Assembly (NCBI RefSeq): GCF_947489715.1
Contig: NZ_CANLER010000001.1
Span: 434,001 to 498,000 of the forward strand
Reading direction: 5' to 3'
Origin: an uncultured Roseovarius sp.
GTDB lineage: Bacteria; Pseudomonadota; Alphaproteobacteria; Rhodobacterales; Rhodobacteraceae
Length of the DNA stretch: 64,000 bases
How positions within the stretch are numbered: position 1 is the first letter of the stretch; every line of letters begins with the position of its first letter. A model generated the notes under the pieces. The model had not been told where the DNA came from and searched no databases. It saw only the letters and a list, made by a program, of their open reading frames with translations. This document shows, in pieces, positions 52,850 through 62,602 of the stretch. The position numbers and the translations under genes are program-made.

Positions 52850-54064
52850 TCAGGCGGCTTCGGTGATGATGGTCGAGCTTTGTTCAAGGGTGCGGTGAAC
52901 CGGGCACTTATCCGCGATTTCAAGCAGCTTGGCGCGTTGATCATCGGAGAGATTACCGGTCAGCTTGATCACGCGTTTGAACGTGTCGGCCTGCGCCTGT
53001 CCACCGCCGCTTTTGGCGTCCTGCGCGTGCACCTTGTCATGGCTGACAGCGACCTGAACATGCTCCAGCGGCCACCCTTTGCGGCGGGCATACATGCGGA
53101 TCGTCATCGAGGTACAGGCCCCCAGCCCGGAAGACAGGAACCCATAGGGTGACATGCCGCGATTGGTGCCGCCATAGGCCAGCGGCTCATCGGCGATGGC
53201 GTGATGATCGGGGCCGGAATTGATGTCTTGCAGGAAGCCATCGGGGTCCGCCTCGGAGACGCAGACGATGCCTTCGGGGGCGCCGGGGGGCGGCGCGGGC
53301 GGTTTGAGGTCGAGATATTTCATCGACCATGCTGCGATCACCTCGGCCGCGTATTCAGCATCCACCGGATCGGTGATCAGGTGATCGGCATTATCCAGCG
53401 TCACAAAGCTTTTGGGATGTTTGGCGGCGCCAAAAATCTCGGCGGCGTTTTCGATGCCCACGGTGGTGTCGCGCGGGGCGTGCAGGACCAGAAGGGCACG
53501 ATGCAGCCCAGCAATCTTGTCGGTCAGATTTTCGGCTTTCACATCCTCGACAAAACCCTGACCGATGCGGATGCCACGCCCGCCCAGCATGACCTCGGCG
53601 GCCCCGTCGGCGGCGATCATATCAAGCGCGTCGCCGAAATTATGGGTCACATGGCCGGGATCATAGGGCGCACCGATGGTAACCACGGCCTTGACGCTGT
53701 CGATCTGGCCCGCCGCACCCAGCACTGCCGCACCGCCAAGCGAGTGACCAATCAGCAGGCGCGGGGCCATTTTCTTGTCGGTCAGCGCCTCGGCCGCCAG
53801 GATCAAGTCGCGCACATTGGAGGAAAACGAGGTGTTTTCGAACTCGCCCTCGGAATGACCAAGCCCGGTGAAATCGAACCTCAGCACGGCGATGCCCGCA
53901 CCCGCCAGTCGCGCCGCGATCCGGCGGGCGGCAGGGATATCCTTGGAACAGGTAAAGCAATGGGCAAAAAGCGCTGTGGCCAGAAGCGGCCCTTCGGGCA
54001 GGTCAAGGCGGGCGGCAAGGGTGCTGCCATCATGGCCACGAAAGGTAAGACGTTCGGTCGGCAT
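52850..54064 (-). CDS. Fusion of alpha/beta hydrolase and OsmC-like peroxidase domain
   Basis: The 404-residue protein joins an N-terminal alpha/beta hydrolase (about 1-250; nucleophile GHSLGGAAVLG near 104, acid/His in LHAPRDTTVG and NADHLI) to a C-terminal OsmC domain (about 270-404). The OsmC part keeps both redox cysteines: GLGACTSMTIRMYARRKGWP and CPVHRTLEQ. OsmC proteins reduce organic hydroperoxides; the hydrolase might release a fatty acid or peroxide substrate. The fusion is known in several proteobacteria. ATG 54064 was chosen; the 54 upstream residues are low-quality. Confidence 0.9.
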   Translation of the reverse strand: MPTERLTFRGHDGSTLAARLDLPEGPLLATALFAHCFTCSKDIPAARRIAARLAGAGIAVLRFDFTGLGHSEGEFENTSFSSNVRDLILAAEALTDKKMAPRLLIGHSLGGAAVLGAAGQIDSVKAVVTIGAPYDPGHVTHNFGDALDMIAADGAAEVMLGGRGIRIGQGFVEDVKAENLTDKIAGLHRALLVLHAPRDTTVGIENAAEIFGAAKHPKSFVTLDNADHLITDPVDAEYAAEVIAAWSMKYLDLKPPAPPPGAPEGIVCVSEADPDGFLQDINSGPDHHAIADEPLAYGGTNRGMSPYGFLSSGLGACTSMTIRMYARRKGWPLEHVQVAVSHDKVHAQDAKSGGGQAQADTFKRVIKLTGNLSDDQRAKLLEIADKCPVHRTLEQSSTIITEAA

Positions 54065-54336
54065 GGGGTGTCCTTTGAGTGTCGGGTTTCCGGTGAGGGT
54101 AATCAGCGGGTCGCCGCGGCACCAGTCTTGTGACAGCCTCGTCACGCTAAGGTGACAGGATGAAACTGGGTTTTGAGGGGCCGCGAGGTGGACCCGGGCG
54201 CGGGGCCTGTCGGCGCGGGGGGGCAATGGCGGCCCTCGTTAAAATTTTGCGTTTTTTCGAAGGTGATAAGGGGGCCTTGGGGCATCACCTGTTAACCAAC
54301 TAATGCGATGTTGGCGCAGGTAATTATGTTGGCAAG

Positions 54337-55083
54337 ATGCAGTTAAAGATCAGAAATATAAACGATGTCCGGGTTTTTTCGGTCGCGATCTCAGTTATTG
54401 CGATGGCAGGCAATTATGTGCTGCAATATCTGATGCTGCCGGCGGATGTATTTGAAAGGGTTCTCTTTTCCAGCGAAATCATCACGGTGATGCTGGCCGC
54501 CCCCTTAAGCTACTATATCGGCACCAAGCTGCTGGATGTGAATGATCTGACAGTGCAGCTGGAACATGCGGTTAACCACGATAACCTGACGGGCACCTGC
54601 ACAAGGCTTAGTTTTTATCATCGTCTGGCGCAGATGGAAGATGTGCAGCTGGTGACGATCGTGACCGATATTGATCATTTCAAACAGGTCAATGACAAAT
54701 ATGGTCACCAGGCGGGCGACAGCGTGCTGAAGCAATTTGCCAACACGCTGCTGCGCAATTGCCGGGAAGAGGATGTCGTGGCGCGCTTTGGCGGTGAGGA
54801 ATTTATCGTATTGCTTCAGGATGTTTCCCTAGAAGACGGGGTTCTGGCCGCGCAGCGCCTGTGCGACCGGGTGCGTGAGAAGAAATTCATGGCCAATGGT
54901 CAACGCCTGCACATCACGGCAAGTTTCGGCGTGGCCGAGGTGGAGACCGTCTCGGAGGTCGACGATGCGATCCACAAGGCCGACCTTGCGGCGTTCCGGG
55001 CAAAACGCAACGGGCGTGACAAAGTCTATAGCTATGATCCCGAACTGGATAGCGACGCCCCGCACAGCCAGGCGGCCGAGTAG
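54337..55083 (+). CDS. Membrane-bound GGDEF diguanylate cyclase
   Basis: The 248-residue protein has two N-terminal transmembrane segments (about 10-28 and 40-60) and a GGDEF domain (about 80-240). The active motif reads GGEEF, preceded by the allosteric I-site RxxD as REED, so it should make c-di-GMP and be feedback inhibited. No EAL domain. It stands alone, upstream of a small protein gene and converging with nothing else in its unit. The gene likely tunes attachment or motility. Confidence 0.9.
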   Translation: MQLKIRNINDVRVFSVAISVIAMAGNYVLQYLMLPADVFERVLFSSEIITVMLAAPLSYYIGTKLLDVNDLTVQLEHAVNHDNLTGTCTRLSFYHRLAQMEDVQLVTIVTDIDHFKQVNDKYGHQAGDSVLKQFANTLLRNCREEDVVARFGGEEFIVLLQDVSLEDGVLAAQRLCDRVREKKFMANGQRLHITASFGVAEVETVSEVDDAIHKADLAAFRAKRNGRDKVYSYDPELDSDAPHSQAAE

Positions 55084-55265
55084 CGGAAAGCGTTTTACTG
55101 GTTACCTTTTCCGGCATTGCTGAGCGGCTTGGCCGTGTTTCGGGTATTCAGGGTAGTGCGTTTTTAAATCATCAACAAGTGTGATGGTGGATACAACATT
55201 AATTCGTTTTCATTATATGAAGGCCAGGACTACATCTGCTTCATCGAAACATGAAGGAGAGCGAA

Positions 55266-55472
55266 ATGGCACATGATATCCATATCGATTCAACCCGCCC
55301 TGTCGTGCAGGCAGGCAGCGTGAAAATCACCCTGATCGCCGCCCTTGCGGTGGCGGTGGCGGTGTTCAGCCTGGTTGACGTGAGCGCCCCGTCGCGGTCT
55401 CAGACTGACGGTGTGACCCAATCGGACGAAGACTGGCACGGCAATGTGCGGCGGTCAAACTGGCCGAACTGA
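55266..55472 (+). CDS. Small single-pass membrane protein
   Basis: A 68-residue protein with a hydrophilic N-terminus (MAHDIHIDSTRPVVQAG), one transmembrane helix (about 20-38, VKITLIAALAVAVAVFSLV) and a short polar C-terminus. The ribosome site GAAGGAGAGCGAAATG is strong. No family recognised. It sits 29 bp from the converging dddP stop. Confidence 0.6.
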   Translation: MAHDIHIDSTRPVVQAGSVKITLIAALAVAVAVFSLVDVSAPSRSQTDGVTQSDEDWHGNVRRSNWPN

Positions 55473-55500
55473 ATGACATAGGATCAGAGGATGGGGCGGG

Positions 55501-56844
55501 TCAGGCCTGCCCCATCAACCGCGGATCAAAGGGGTATTTCGTCAGGTTTTCATAGCCATCTTCGGTGATCAGCACCTGATCTTCGAGCTTGATCGAGAAA
55601 TCCCCTCCTTCGGCCCCGACGGCGGCTTCGACACAAAGCACCATGCCCGGCTCCAGCGCATAATCATACGCACCGGCAACCGCCAGATCGGGATAGGCCA
55701 CCAGTGGCCATTCATCACAAAGCCCGACGCCATGCATCAGGCAGCCGTATTTCTGTGCCTGGAACTGATCATCCAGCCGGTGACAATTGGCGGTCAGATC
55801 GGGGATCATCACGCCGGGTTTCAGCATCTCCATATTGGTCATGATATGCTCATGCGCGTGCTGCATGGCATAGACCATGTCATCGTGGGGCTTTTCATCG
55901 CCGACCCACCAGGTGCGCGAAATGTCCACGCAGATGCCGTAGCTGCCGATGAGGTCGGTATCAAAGGCGACGATCTCGTTATTCTGGACGATGCGCGGTC
56001 CGCATTCCTGAAACCACGGATTTGTGCGCGGCCCCGAGGATAGCAGCCGGGTTTCGATCCATTCGCCCCCCCGGCGGATGTTTTCGGCATGCAGCACCGC
56101 CCAGATGTCATCCTCTGACATGTTGCCCTGGGGCACGCCGGCACGGGCGGCATCCTCCATTGTCTGCACGGCGGTCTCGCAGGCGTGGCTGGCGCAGCGC
56201 ATGGCCAGAATCTCATCCGGGCCTTTGACGGCGCGGGCCTTTTCGGTGACCTCTTCACCCTCCATGATTTCGAACCCCTGCGCCTCAAGCGCGCGGAGGC
56301 CATGCAGCATGATCTTGTCCACGGCGAGGCGCTTGTTGCCGGGCGCATGTTCGGCCAGCAGCGCGCGCACCTCGTTCGAGAAGACATCGGCGGCCACATC
56401 GACCTTGTCACCGCGATCGAAGTAAAACAGATCCGCACCCGAGCGTTGTTCGCGCACCAGCGGATTGAAAGTGCTGAGGAAGGGCGAGTTCTTGTAATCC
56501 CAGATCACCATGTAACCATCGGCACATAGCAAAACGGCGCGGAACGGGTTGTGGGTGTTCCAGAGCTGCATGTTGGTTGAATCGGTGGCGTAGCGGATGT
56601 TGAGCGGGTCGAACATCAAAAGGCCCGCATAATCACGATCGACGATATGCTGGGTCAGCCGCTCCCAGCGGTAACGGCGCATCGCCTGCAAATCTGGGAG
56701 GTGCAGCCCCGCCGCCGCCCATTCGGCAAAGGCCAGCTGCGTCGGCCCGATTTCGATCCGGTCGGCATTGTTGGGGGTGTTGTCCCCCAGCGTAGCCCCT
56801 TTCATCGGGTCGATTTTGCGGGTGTCGCGGTAATGGGTGTTCAT
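55501..56844 (-). CDS. dddP: DMSP lyase DddP (M24-fold metalloenzyme)
   Basis: DddP splits dimethylsulfoniopropionate into dimethyl sulfide and acrylate in the cytosol. The 447-residue protein has the M24 (creatinase/prolidase) fold. Its residue numbers match the ligands reported for structurally studied Roseobacter DddP: Asp295 and Asp297 (AFDTDL), Asp307 (CVDISR), His371 (CLMHGVGL), Glu406 (CVEAAV) and Glu421 (KLEDQV), with Tyr366 in QAQKYG. The N-terminus (NTHYRDTRKIDP) and the segment GATLGDNTPNNADRIEIGP are DddP-specific and not prolidase-like. It is a single gene; no DMSP transporter or acrylate genes are adjacent. Confidence 0.93.
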   Translation of the reverse strand: MNTHYRDTRKIDPMKGATLGDNTPNNADRIEIGPTQLAFAEWAAAGLHLPDLQAMRRYRWERLTQHIVDRDYAGLLMFDPLNIRYATDSTNMQLWNTHNPFRAVLLCADGYMVIWDYKNSPFLSTFNPLVREQRSGADLFYFDRGDKVDVAADVFSNEVRALLAEHAPGNKRLAVDKIMLHGLRALEAQGFEIMEGEEVTEKARAVKGPDEILAMRCASHACETAVQTMEDAARAGVPQGNMSEDDIWAVLHAENIRRGGEWIETRLLSSGPRTNPWFQECGPRIVQNNEIVAFDTDLIGSYGICVDISRTWWVGDEKPHDDMVYAMQHAHEHIMTNMEMLKPGVMIPDLTANCHRLDDQFQAQKYGCLMHGVGLCDEWPLVAYPDLAVAGAYDYALEPGMVLCVEAAVGAEGGDFSIKLEDQVLITEDGYENLTKYPFDPRLMGQA

Positions 56845-57051
56845 GGCGGGCCTCTTGCGTTGCTGAGATGGATGGTGGCGAGGGCGCGTGAAGGGCGCTT
56901 GCCGGATTGCGACATTTTCAAGCGCCTTTGGCCCGCTGACCTGCGGCGCAGAGGCAGATGACAGGTCTGCGCGCCGGGACCGCTCGACTTGACGGATGCG
57001 GCATCGATGCGTAGCAACACCGCACGGCCTATGTGTATCCGGAGGTGCGGT

Positions 57052-57489
57052 ATGAGGGTTCTGGCGGGCGTTCTGGCGCTGTTTTTCTTTTCTGTATCAA
57101 TGGCCTCGGCACAAGAGGTGCTAGGTGTCTTTGTGACCTACTCGCTGGATATGGAGGGCTCCAAGGTGCGAGGCACGGTGATGACCGCCAGGCTGGAGAA
57201 GGGTAAAGAAGTGCCGCAGGGATATTCGCTGAAGCGCGTGGCGGAATTTATCGCCGAGGATTGTGCCAGCGGCAAGGTCGGCAAGATCAAGATGGGTGGC
57301 AAGAAAGTGAACCAGCGCCTTGGCTATGTCGGGCAGCGGTTTCGGATGACTTGTCTGGGCGGGCCACACCGCCGCTTTGGGGCGACCGCGGTGAAAGTTG
57401 TCATTGCCCGTCAGGCAGATGGGCGCGACCTGGCCGAGTACAGCGTCAGCGAAGACGGTGAAACGACGACAACGCAGCGCTATCGCTGA
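57052..57489 (+). CDS. Exported hypothetical protein
   Basis: A 145-residue protein with a signal peptide (about 1-21, MRVLAGVLALFFFSVSMASA). The mature part is basic, has two cysteines (AEDCASG and MTCLGGPH) that could form a disulfide, and no recognised domain. The ribosome site GGAGGTGCGGTATG fixes the start at 57052. Divergent from dddP and converging with the 57535 gene. Confidence 0.7.
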   Translation: MRVLAGVLALFFFSVSMASAQEVLGVFVTYSLDMEGSKVRGTVMTARLEKGKEVPQGYSLKRVAEFIAEDCASGKVGKIKMGGKKVNQRLGYVGQRFRMTCLGGPHRRFGATAVKVVIARQADGRDLAEYSVSEDGETTTTQRYR

Positions 57490-57534
57490 TGCGCCGGGGA
57501 TCGCGCGCCCCTGTGACAGGGCGCGCGAATTGGG

Positions 57535-57963
57535 TCAGGTCAGATCAAGCACCAGATGCGGTTGCCCGTCCGAGGTTTTCTGATGCGTGACGCCCCGGGC
57601 GTTGACCGTGGCGCGGACTTGCCGGCGCAGCGCGCTGAACCGGTCTGACGTGACCACGTCAATCGGCTGATCAAAGACCAGCGTGAGGTGCCAGTGACCG
57701 CCCGCGGCCTCGCGTACGGATTTCAGGCGGGCGGTAAAGGCATGGCCCAGATAATGCCCGGTGACCGTTTGGCCCACTTGCCAGGTGGGGCCGGTGCCAG
57801 CGGTCGCCGACAGGGTGTTCCAGTCGCGAAAACCCCATTGACGGGCAATGGTTTCCAGCGCGGCGGCATGGGTGACGGGCGTGCCCTGATCGCCCAGCGT
57901 AGCGCGCAGCCGTTTTGCCTGCGCCTTGAGCGCATCACGGGTGGGGAGATTTTGCAGTGTCAT
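57535..57963 (-). CDS. Glyoxalase-superfamily-like protein (Glyoxalase_8 type)
   Basis: A 142-residue protein. The first 50 residues (NLPTRDALKAQAKRLRATL and THAAALETIARQWGFRDWNTL) match the helical N-terminal region often annotated as glyoxalase-related in Proteobacteria. The C-terminal half is beta-rich. No metal-binding His/Glu pattern of true glyoxalase I is evident, so enzymatic activity is doubtful. ATG 57963 was preferred. Confidence 0.65.
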   Translation of the reverse strand: MTLQNLPTRDALKAQAKRLRATLGDQGTPVTHAAALETIARQWGFRDWNTLSATAGTGPTWQVGQTVTGHYLGHAFTARLKSVREAAGGHWHLTLVFDQPIDVVTSDRFSALRRQVRATVNARGVTHQKTSDGQPHLVLDLT

Positions 57964-58189
57964 GTTTCCAGATCCTTGACGGGTCATCCGGGCGTGTCGA
58001 TGGGTGTTCGCGTTGCCATCCTGTCCCTTGACCCAAGGTCAGAAACTGGAAGGGAAATAATCAGGGCTTCACCGTGGGCGCGTTGCCCTGCGAACGGCGG
58101 GGGCCTGACCCCGTGCAGCGCAAATAGGAAGTGCGGCCCGCGCCGTCAAGGGGCAGGGGCCTTCTGCGCGCTGGCCCATGCGTGGGGCG

Positions 58190-59167
58190 CTAGTTCTTCT
58201 TTTTCTTCTTCTGGACCTTGCGGGTCAGTGGCTGATCCGGGTTGATCAGGGGCTGGACAGCAAAGGGAAAGCTGTCATCCGGGGTGACATGCACCCGTAC
58301 CGCGTGCATGTGTTTATCGCCAAAGGTTTCCAGAGCCATGATGTTGGGGGCGGTCCTGGGGAAGGGCCGGAACATACGGAATTTGTGGCTGTCGCCAAAG
58401 GCCAGCAGCACCGGACGATCAAAAAGCCCGGCCTGCCAGACCAGCGTTTCGGCAAAGAGGCGAAAGCCGGAATGCCGGACAAAGCCCTCGGGATCCCAAG
58501 GAGGCGAAAAGCCGAATTCGAACATGTCGGCATGGATCGACAGGACCATTGCTTTGGCATCTTTGGCGGCAGCAAAGCTGTCTTGCAGCCATTGCCGGTT
58601 GGCGGCGTCGCGCGCGGCGTATTCCACGGCGGTCTCGGGTCGTGTGGCCTCGAAACTGTTGTTGGAGCCGACGACATGGGCGGTCACGAACATCACGTCA
58701 TCCAGCATCACGCGGGTATTTTCCGGAAATCCATCCGCGCCCTGATGGGTCACCGCGATCGGGTTCTGGCCAAAACTGGTGTCGGGGTCGGTGTAATAGG
58801 TGGCGCGGATGAAATCCAACCGTTCGTTCGGGTCATAGGCGCCGGCCACCAGGCGGTGGCAATCGGTCCATTCATTGTCGCCGGGTGCATAGAGCGTGGG
58901 CGCGGTGAAATCGTTCAGGAAATCAAGCTGTTGGCGTAGCTTGTCATCGGTGCATAATGTGCCGCCGGATTTGGTGTCGCCCACATGGATGACCAGCGCC
59001 GGATCGGTCGCGTTGATTGCGCCAATCAGGCTGCGGTAGAGATCGGTTGTCCGGGCATTGTTGCCATAGGGCTGATCGCCGACAACGACAAAGCTGAACG
59101 GATCGGCGCTGACCTGTGGTGGCACCAATGTGAGGCAGGCAAGAAGCAGCCAGAAAGAAGGGCGCAT
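58190..59167 (-). CDS. Exported metallophosphatase-like protein
   Basis: A 325-residue protein with a signal peptide (about 1-21, ending QVSA). Calcineurin-like motifs are FVVVGDQPYG (about 26), HVGDTKSGG and APGDNEWTDC, with later HADMF and GDSHKFRMF. The order fits the metallophosphoesterase fold, although the usual GNH[DE] box reads GDNE, so it is a divergent subgroup. It ends with a run of five lysines. It starts 4 bp after the transglycosylase stop, so both are co-transcribed, suggesting an envelope role. Confidence 0.78.
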   Translation of the reverse strand: MRPSFWLLLACLTLVPPQVSADPFSFVVVGDQPYGNNARTTDLYRSLIGAINATDPALVIHVGDTKSGGTLCTDDKLRQQLDFLNDFTAPTLYAPGDNEWTDCHRLVAGAYDPNERLDFIRATYYTDPDTSFGQNPIAVTHQGADGFPENTRVMLDDVMFVTAHVVGSNNSFEATRPETAVEYAARDAANRQWLQDSFAAAKDAKAMVLSIHADMFEFGFSPPWDPEGFVRHSGFRLFAETLVWQAGLFDRPVLLAFGDSHKFRMFRPFPRTAPNIMALETFGDKHMHAVRVHVTPDDSFPFAVQPLINPDQPLTRKVQKKKKKN

Positions 59168-59171
59168 CGGG

Positions 59172-59984
59172 TTACCCGTCGATTTTCGACGCCATGATGG
59201 CGATGGCTTTCTGGTACACACTGGCGGCATTCCATTGTTTGATGACGGCGAAATTTGGTTGCCCTTCGAGGTAGCCCTGGCCGGGTTTCCATCCCTTCTG
59301 GCGCAGGAAATTTGCGGTTGAGGCCATGGCATCGGCCTGGCTGTAGAAATCGACACGGCCGTCGCCATTGGCATCGACACCGTATTTCAGGGCGTTGCCG
59401 GGCAGGAACTGCGTATGGCCCAGCTCGCCATGTTTGGCACCCTTGGTGGCGGCGGTGATTGCACCCTTGTCCACCAGTTTCAGTGCACCCAAGGCGTGCG
59501 GTACGAAGAAATCCGAACGCCGGCAATCATAGGCCAGTGTGGTGATGGCCGAGACGACAGCGCTGTCGCCCATGAAACCGCCAAACCCGGTTTCCATGCC
59601 GTGAATGGCGATCAGAACGCCTGCGGGGACACCGTACTGCTGTTCAAGTGCAGCATAAAAGCCGGGATTGCGGGCCTTGCGTTTGCGGCCCTGCGAGATG
59701 ATGGCATTGGCACCACGCACCTTCATGAACTTCTCGAGGCTGTATTTGAAGCTTTTCTGATTGCGATCAGCCGCGATGGTGCGGGTGGCATAGCGTGCCT
59801 GCGCCAGGGCTTGCAGGCCGCGTTTGCCGACGCCCGCGCGCTTGGCCTCTTTCGCGAAGGCGGCTTTCCAGGTGTCGAACCCGTTTGCGGTGTTGCCGCA
59901 TTGGGCGGCCTCGGCGCGGGGAGTGGCAGCAAGCATCAGAACCGCGGCGCAGGTCGCCAGAAAGCTGGGATGTGGGAAGGCCAT
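59172..59984 (-). CDS. Lytic murein transglycosylase, MltB/SltB type
   Basis: The 270-residue exported protein has a signal peptide (about 1-26). The SLT_2 catalytic region has the general acid Glu in GVLIAIHGMETGFGGFMG (about 123-140), and ELGHTQFLPGNALKYGVDANGDG (two pieces) is the family's conserved substrate loop. It cleaves the glycan strands of peptidoglycan. It is probably soluble or loosely attached, as no lipobox is present. It forms a two-gene unit with the metallophosphatase. Confidence 0.9.
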   Translation of the reverse strand: MAFPHPSFLATCAAVLMLAATPRAEAAQCGNTANGFDTWKAAFAKEAKRAGVGKRGLQALAQARYATRTIAADRNQKSFKYSLEKFMKVRGANAIISQGRKRKARNPGFYAALEQQYGVPAGVLIAIHGMETGFGGFMGDSAVVSAITTLAYDCRRSDFFVPHALGALKLVDKGAITAATKGAKHGELGHTQFLPGNALKYGVDANGDGRVDFYSQADAMASTANFLRQKGWKPGQGYLEGQPNFAVIKQWNAASVYQKAIAIMASKIDG

Positions 59985-60078
59985 AAATCACTCCTAAAGA
60001 GGGTCACAAGGGCGAGTGTAGCGGAGCGGCCAGAGCCCATAAAGTGAATTCTGACAAGTGGTTGGAGACCGGTCGGGT

Positions 60079-60948
60079 CTAGCCGATCAACGCCTGAAGC
60101 AGTGCCAGCGTTTCGGCGGTGGCCTCATTGGCGTCAAGAGCGAGAAACGTGCCGGTCAGGGCAGCGGCCTGTGCGGTCAGGCGCAGGTTTTCGCCCTTGA
60201 GGGCGTTGAAGACCAGAAGTGCCGCGCCCACCGGCAGGGCAAAAAGCGCGATAGTGAAAGACACCATCCACACCGATAGGCGCAAGGGGGCCGTTTGCTC
60301 GCGGATGTCATCGTCGTCGGCCACGCCGATCCGGTCCGGGTCTGCCAGAAAGGCCGAATAGAGCGTGCTTTGCTTTTCCGCCTCGACCGACAGGACCGCC
60401 TTTTGCGACAATTGCGCGTTCAGCATTTCGCTGGTCTCGTCGACATTGGGGAAGATATAGCGCCGCTCAATGATGCCAGCCGGGGTGCGGCTGACGGTCA
60501 TCTGCGGCTTCGTCGCCGGGTCGGGAGCATCGGGCTGCGTGGTGGCCATGACGAAATCGGCACTGCTGAGGATGGCCCCGGGGGTCACCCATTTGACCTG
60601 ATCCGCCGAAAGCGACCAATGGAGGGACTTGAGCGCGTGGGCCAGGATCGTGTCTTTGTGGGGGATTTCATCCGCCGGCTGAGCATCGCCGTCGATCGCG
60701 ACCTCCAGCACCATAGGGGCGGGTTTGGACAGGCCGTCGATCAGGTGATCCTCGAACACGGTGACGGTTACATTGTGATGGCGCGACGAGATGCAGGCCC
60801 GGTCACTGGACAGAATGCGCACACCGGTCACGTTCTGCTCCAGCGTTTCGAACGCATTGCTTACGCGGTTCCCGATCTTGACAATGTCAAGGTCACGCAG
60901 ACCCTGAAAAATCAATCCGGCAGATACCATCGTCGTCTCTGTGGTCAT
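60079..60948 (-). CDS. Conserved hypothetical protein with one transmembrane segment
   Basis: A 289-residue protein. The soluble N-terminal part (about 1-225) is mixed alpha/beta; one clear transmembrane helix (about 228-252, SFTIALFALPVGAALLVF) is near the C-terminus, followed by a short tail. I do not recognise a family. No signal peptide, so the soluble part is probably cytoplasmic. ATG 60948 (MTTETTMVSAG) was preferred over the frame start at 61008, which lacks a ribosome site. Confidence 0.65.
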   Translation of the reverse strand: MTTETTMVSAGLIFQGLRDLDIVKIGNRVSNAFETLEQNVTGVRILSSDRACISSRHHNVTVTVFEDHLIDGLSKPAPMVLEVAIDGDAQPADEIPHKDTILAHALKSLHWSLSADQVKWVTPGAILSSADFVMATTQPDAPDPATKPQMTVSRTPAGIIERRYIFPNVDETSEMLNAQLSQKAVLSVEAEKQSTLYSAFLADPDRIGVADDDDIREQTAPLRLSVWMVSFTIALFALPVGAALLVFNALKGENLRLTAQAAALTGTFLALDANEATAETLALLQALIG

Positions 60949-61110
60949 TATCCAGCCCGTTATCGTCTTTTTCTCGGTGTTTTGTCTGACAGGAAATGAT
61001 GCGAACAATTTGTTTCAAATGCGGAACCATTTGGGCAATCAGGGAAATTTTTGCCCTTTGCGCTGGATTTGGCAACAATGAGCCTATCCATTCGGGTAGG
61101 TTTGAAACGA

Positions 61111-61138
61111 AAAAGGGTGCCGCAATGGGCACCCTTTT
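61111..61138. terminator. Rho-independent terminator of the glnB-glnA operon
   Basis: A perfect stem AAAAGGGTGC (61111-61120) and GCACCCTTTT (61129-61138), extended by one C-G pair, has a 6-nt loop. On the minus strand it follows the glnA stop by 22 bp and ends in a T-rich run. It could also serve the opposite strand. Confidence 0.85.
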
Positions 61139-61160
61139 CCTGATCATCAAGCTGCGTTGA

Positions 61161-62567
61161 TCAGCAGCTATAATACATGCCGAATTCGACGGGGTGAGGG
61201 GTGTGTTCGAACAATTCCACCTCTTCCATCTTCAGCGCGATGTAGCCGTCGATCTGATCTTTGGTAAAGACGTCCCCGGCCAGCAGGAAGTCGTGATCGG
61301 CAGTCAGGGCCTCCAGCGCTTCGCGCAACGAGCCGCAGACGGTCGGGATGCCTTCCAGCTCTTCCGCGGGCAGGTCATAGAGGTTCTTGTCCATCGCCTC
61401 ACCGGGGTCGATTTTCGACTTGATCCCGTCCAGACCAGCCATCAGCAGGGCCGCGAAAGCCAGGTAGGGGTTGGCCGCCGGATCGGGGAAACGCGCCTCG
61501 ACGCGCTTAGCCTTGGGGCTTTCGGTCCACGGAATACGCACACAGCCCGAACGGTTGCGGGCCGAATAGGCGCGCAGCACGGGGGCCTCGAAACCGGGGA
61601 TCAGCCGCTTGTAGCTGTTGGTTGCCGGATTGGTGAAGGCATTGAGCGTCTTGGCGTGCTTGAGGATACCGCCGATGAAATACAACGCCTCCTGGCTGAG
61701 ATCGGCGTATTTGTCACCAGCAAAGAGCGGCTTGCCGTCTTTCCAGATCGACATGTTCACATGCATCCCGGTGCCGTTGTCGCCATAGATCGGCTTGGGC
61801 ATGAAAGTCGCCGATTTGCCATAGGCCTGCGCCACGTTGTGAATGACGTATTTGTACTTCTGCAGTTCGTCGGCCTGTTTTGTCAGGCTGTCGAAGATCA
61901 GGCCCAGCTCGTGCTGGCAGCTGGCCACCTCGTGGTGGTGCTTGTCGACCTTCATGCCAAGGCGTTTCATCGTGCTCAGCATTTCGCTGCGGATGTCCTG
62001 CGCGTCGTCGGTGGGGTTGACCGGAAAGTAACCGCCCTTGAGGCCGGGACGATGGCCGGTATTGCCCATCTCATACTGCGTGTCGGTGTTCCACGAGGCA
62101 TCGACCGCATCAACTTCGTAAGATACCTTGTTGATCGAATTCGAGAAACGCACGTCGTCGAACAGAAAGAATTCGGCCTCGGGGCCCATATAGGCCACAT
62201 CGCCGATACCCGACGACTTCAGATAGGCCTCGGCCTTTTCCGCGGTGCCACGGGGGTCGCGGTTATAGGGCTCGCCGGTGTCGGGTTCGACCACCGAGCA
62301 ATGCACGCAGAGGGTCTTTTCGGCATAGAACGGATCGACATAGGCGCTGGAGCAATCGACCATCAGTTTCATGTCGGAAGCTTCGATTGATTTCCAACCT
62401 GCGATCGAGGAGCCATCGAACATGAACCCTTCTTCGAGGAAATCCTCGTCAACCAGATCGGCCACGATGGTCACGTGCTGCAGCTTGCCGCGCGGGTCAG
62501 TGAAGCGGATGTCGACATATTCGATGCCGTCTTCCGCGATTTGGCTAAGAACTGCGTCTTTGCTCAT
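61161..62567 (-). CDS. glnA: Glutamine synthetase type I
   Basis: GlnA makes glutamine from glutamate, ammonia and ATP, the main ammonia-assimilation step. The 468-residue protein has the N-terminal [11 protein letters not shown], the catalytic-site motif [17 protein letters not shown] (about 50-66), ATP-site [16 protein letters not shown] and, near residue 397, the adenylylation-site Tyr in [11 protein letters not shown]. It is the second gene of a glnB-glnA operon with 35 bp spacing. Adenylylation by GlnE under high nitrogen is expected. Confidence 0.97.
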   Translation of the reverse strand: MSKDAVLSQIAEDGIEYVDIRFTDPRGKLQHVTIVADLVDEDFLEEGFMFDGSSIAGWKSIEASDMKLMVDCSSAYVDPFYAEKTLCVHCSVVEPDTGEPYNRDPRGTAEKAEAYLKSSGIGDVAYMGPEAEFFLFDDVRFSNSINKVSYEVDAVDASWNTDTQYEMGNTGHRPGLKGGYFPVNPTDDAQDIRSEMLSTMKRLGMKVDKHHHEVASCQHELGLIFDSLTKQADELQKYKYVIHNVAQAYGKSATFMPKPIYGDNGTGMHVNMSIWKDGKPLFAGDKYADLSQEALYFIGGILKHAKTLNAFTNPATNSYKRLIPGFEAPVLRAYSARNRSGCVRIPWTESPKAKRVEARFPDPAANPYLAFAALLMAGLDGIKSKIDPGEAMDKNLYDLPAEELEGIPTVCGSLREALEALTADHDFLLAGDVFTKDQIDGYIALKMEEVELFEHTPHPVEFGMYYSC

Positions 62568-62602
62568 AACTCAGATCCTTCTTGTGCTGAGAGTGTTTGG
62601 AA

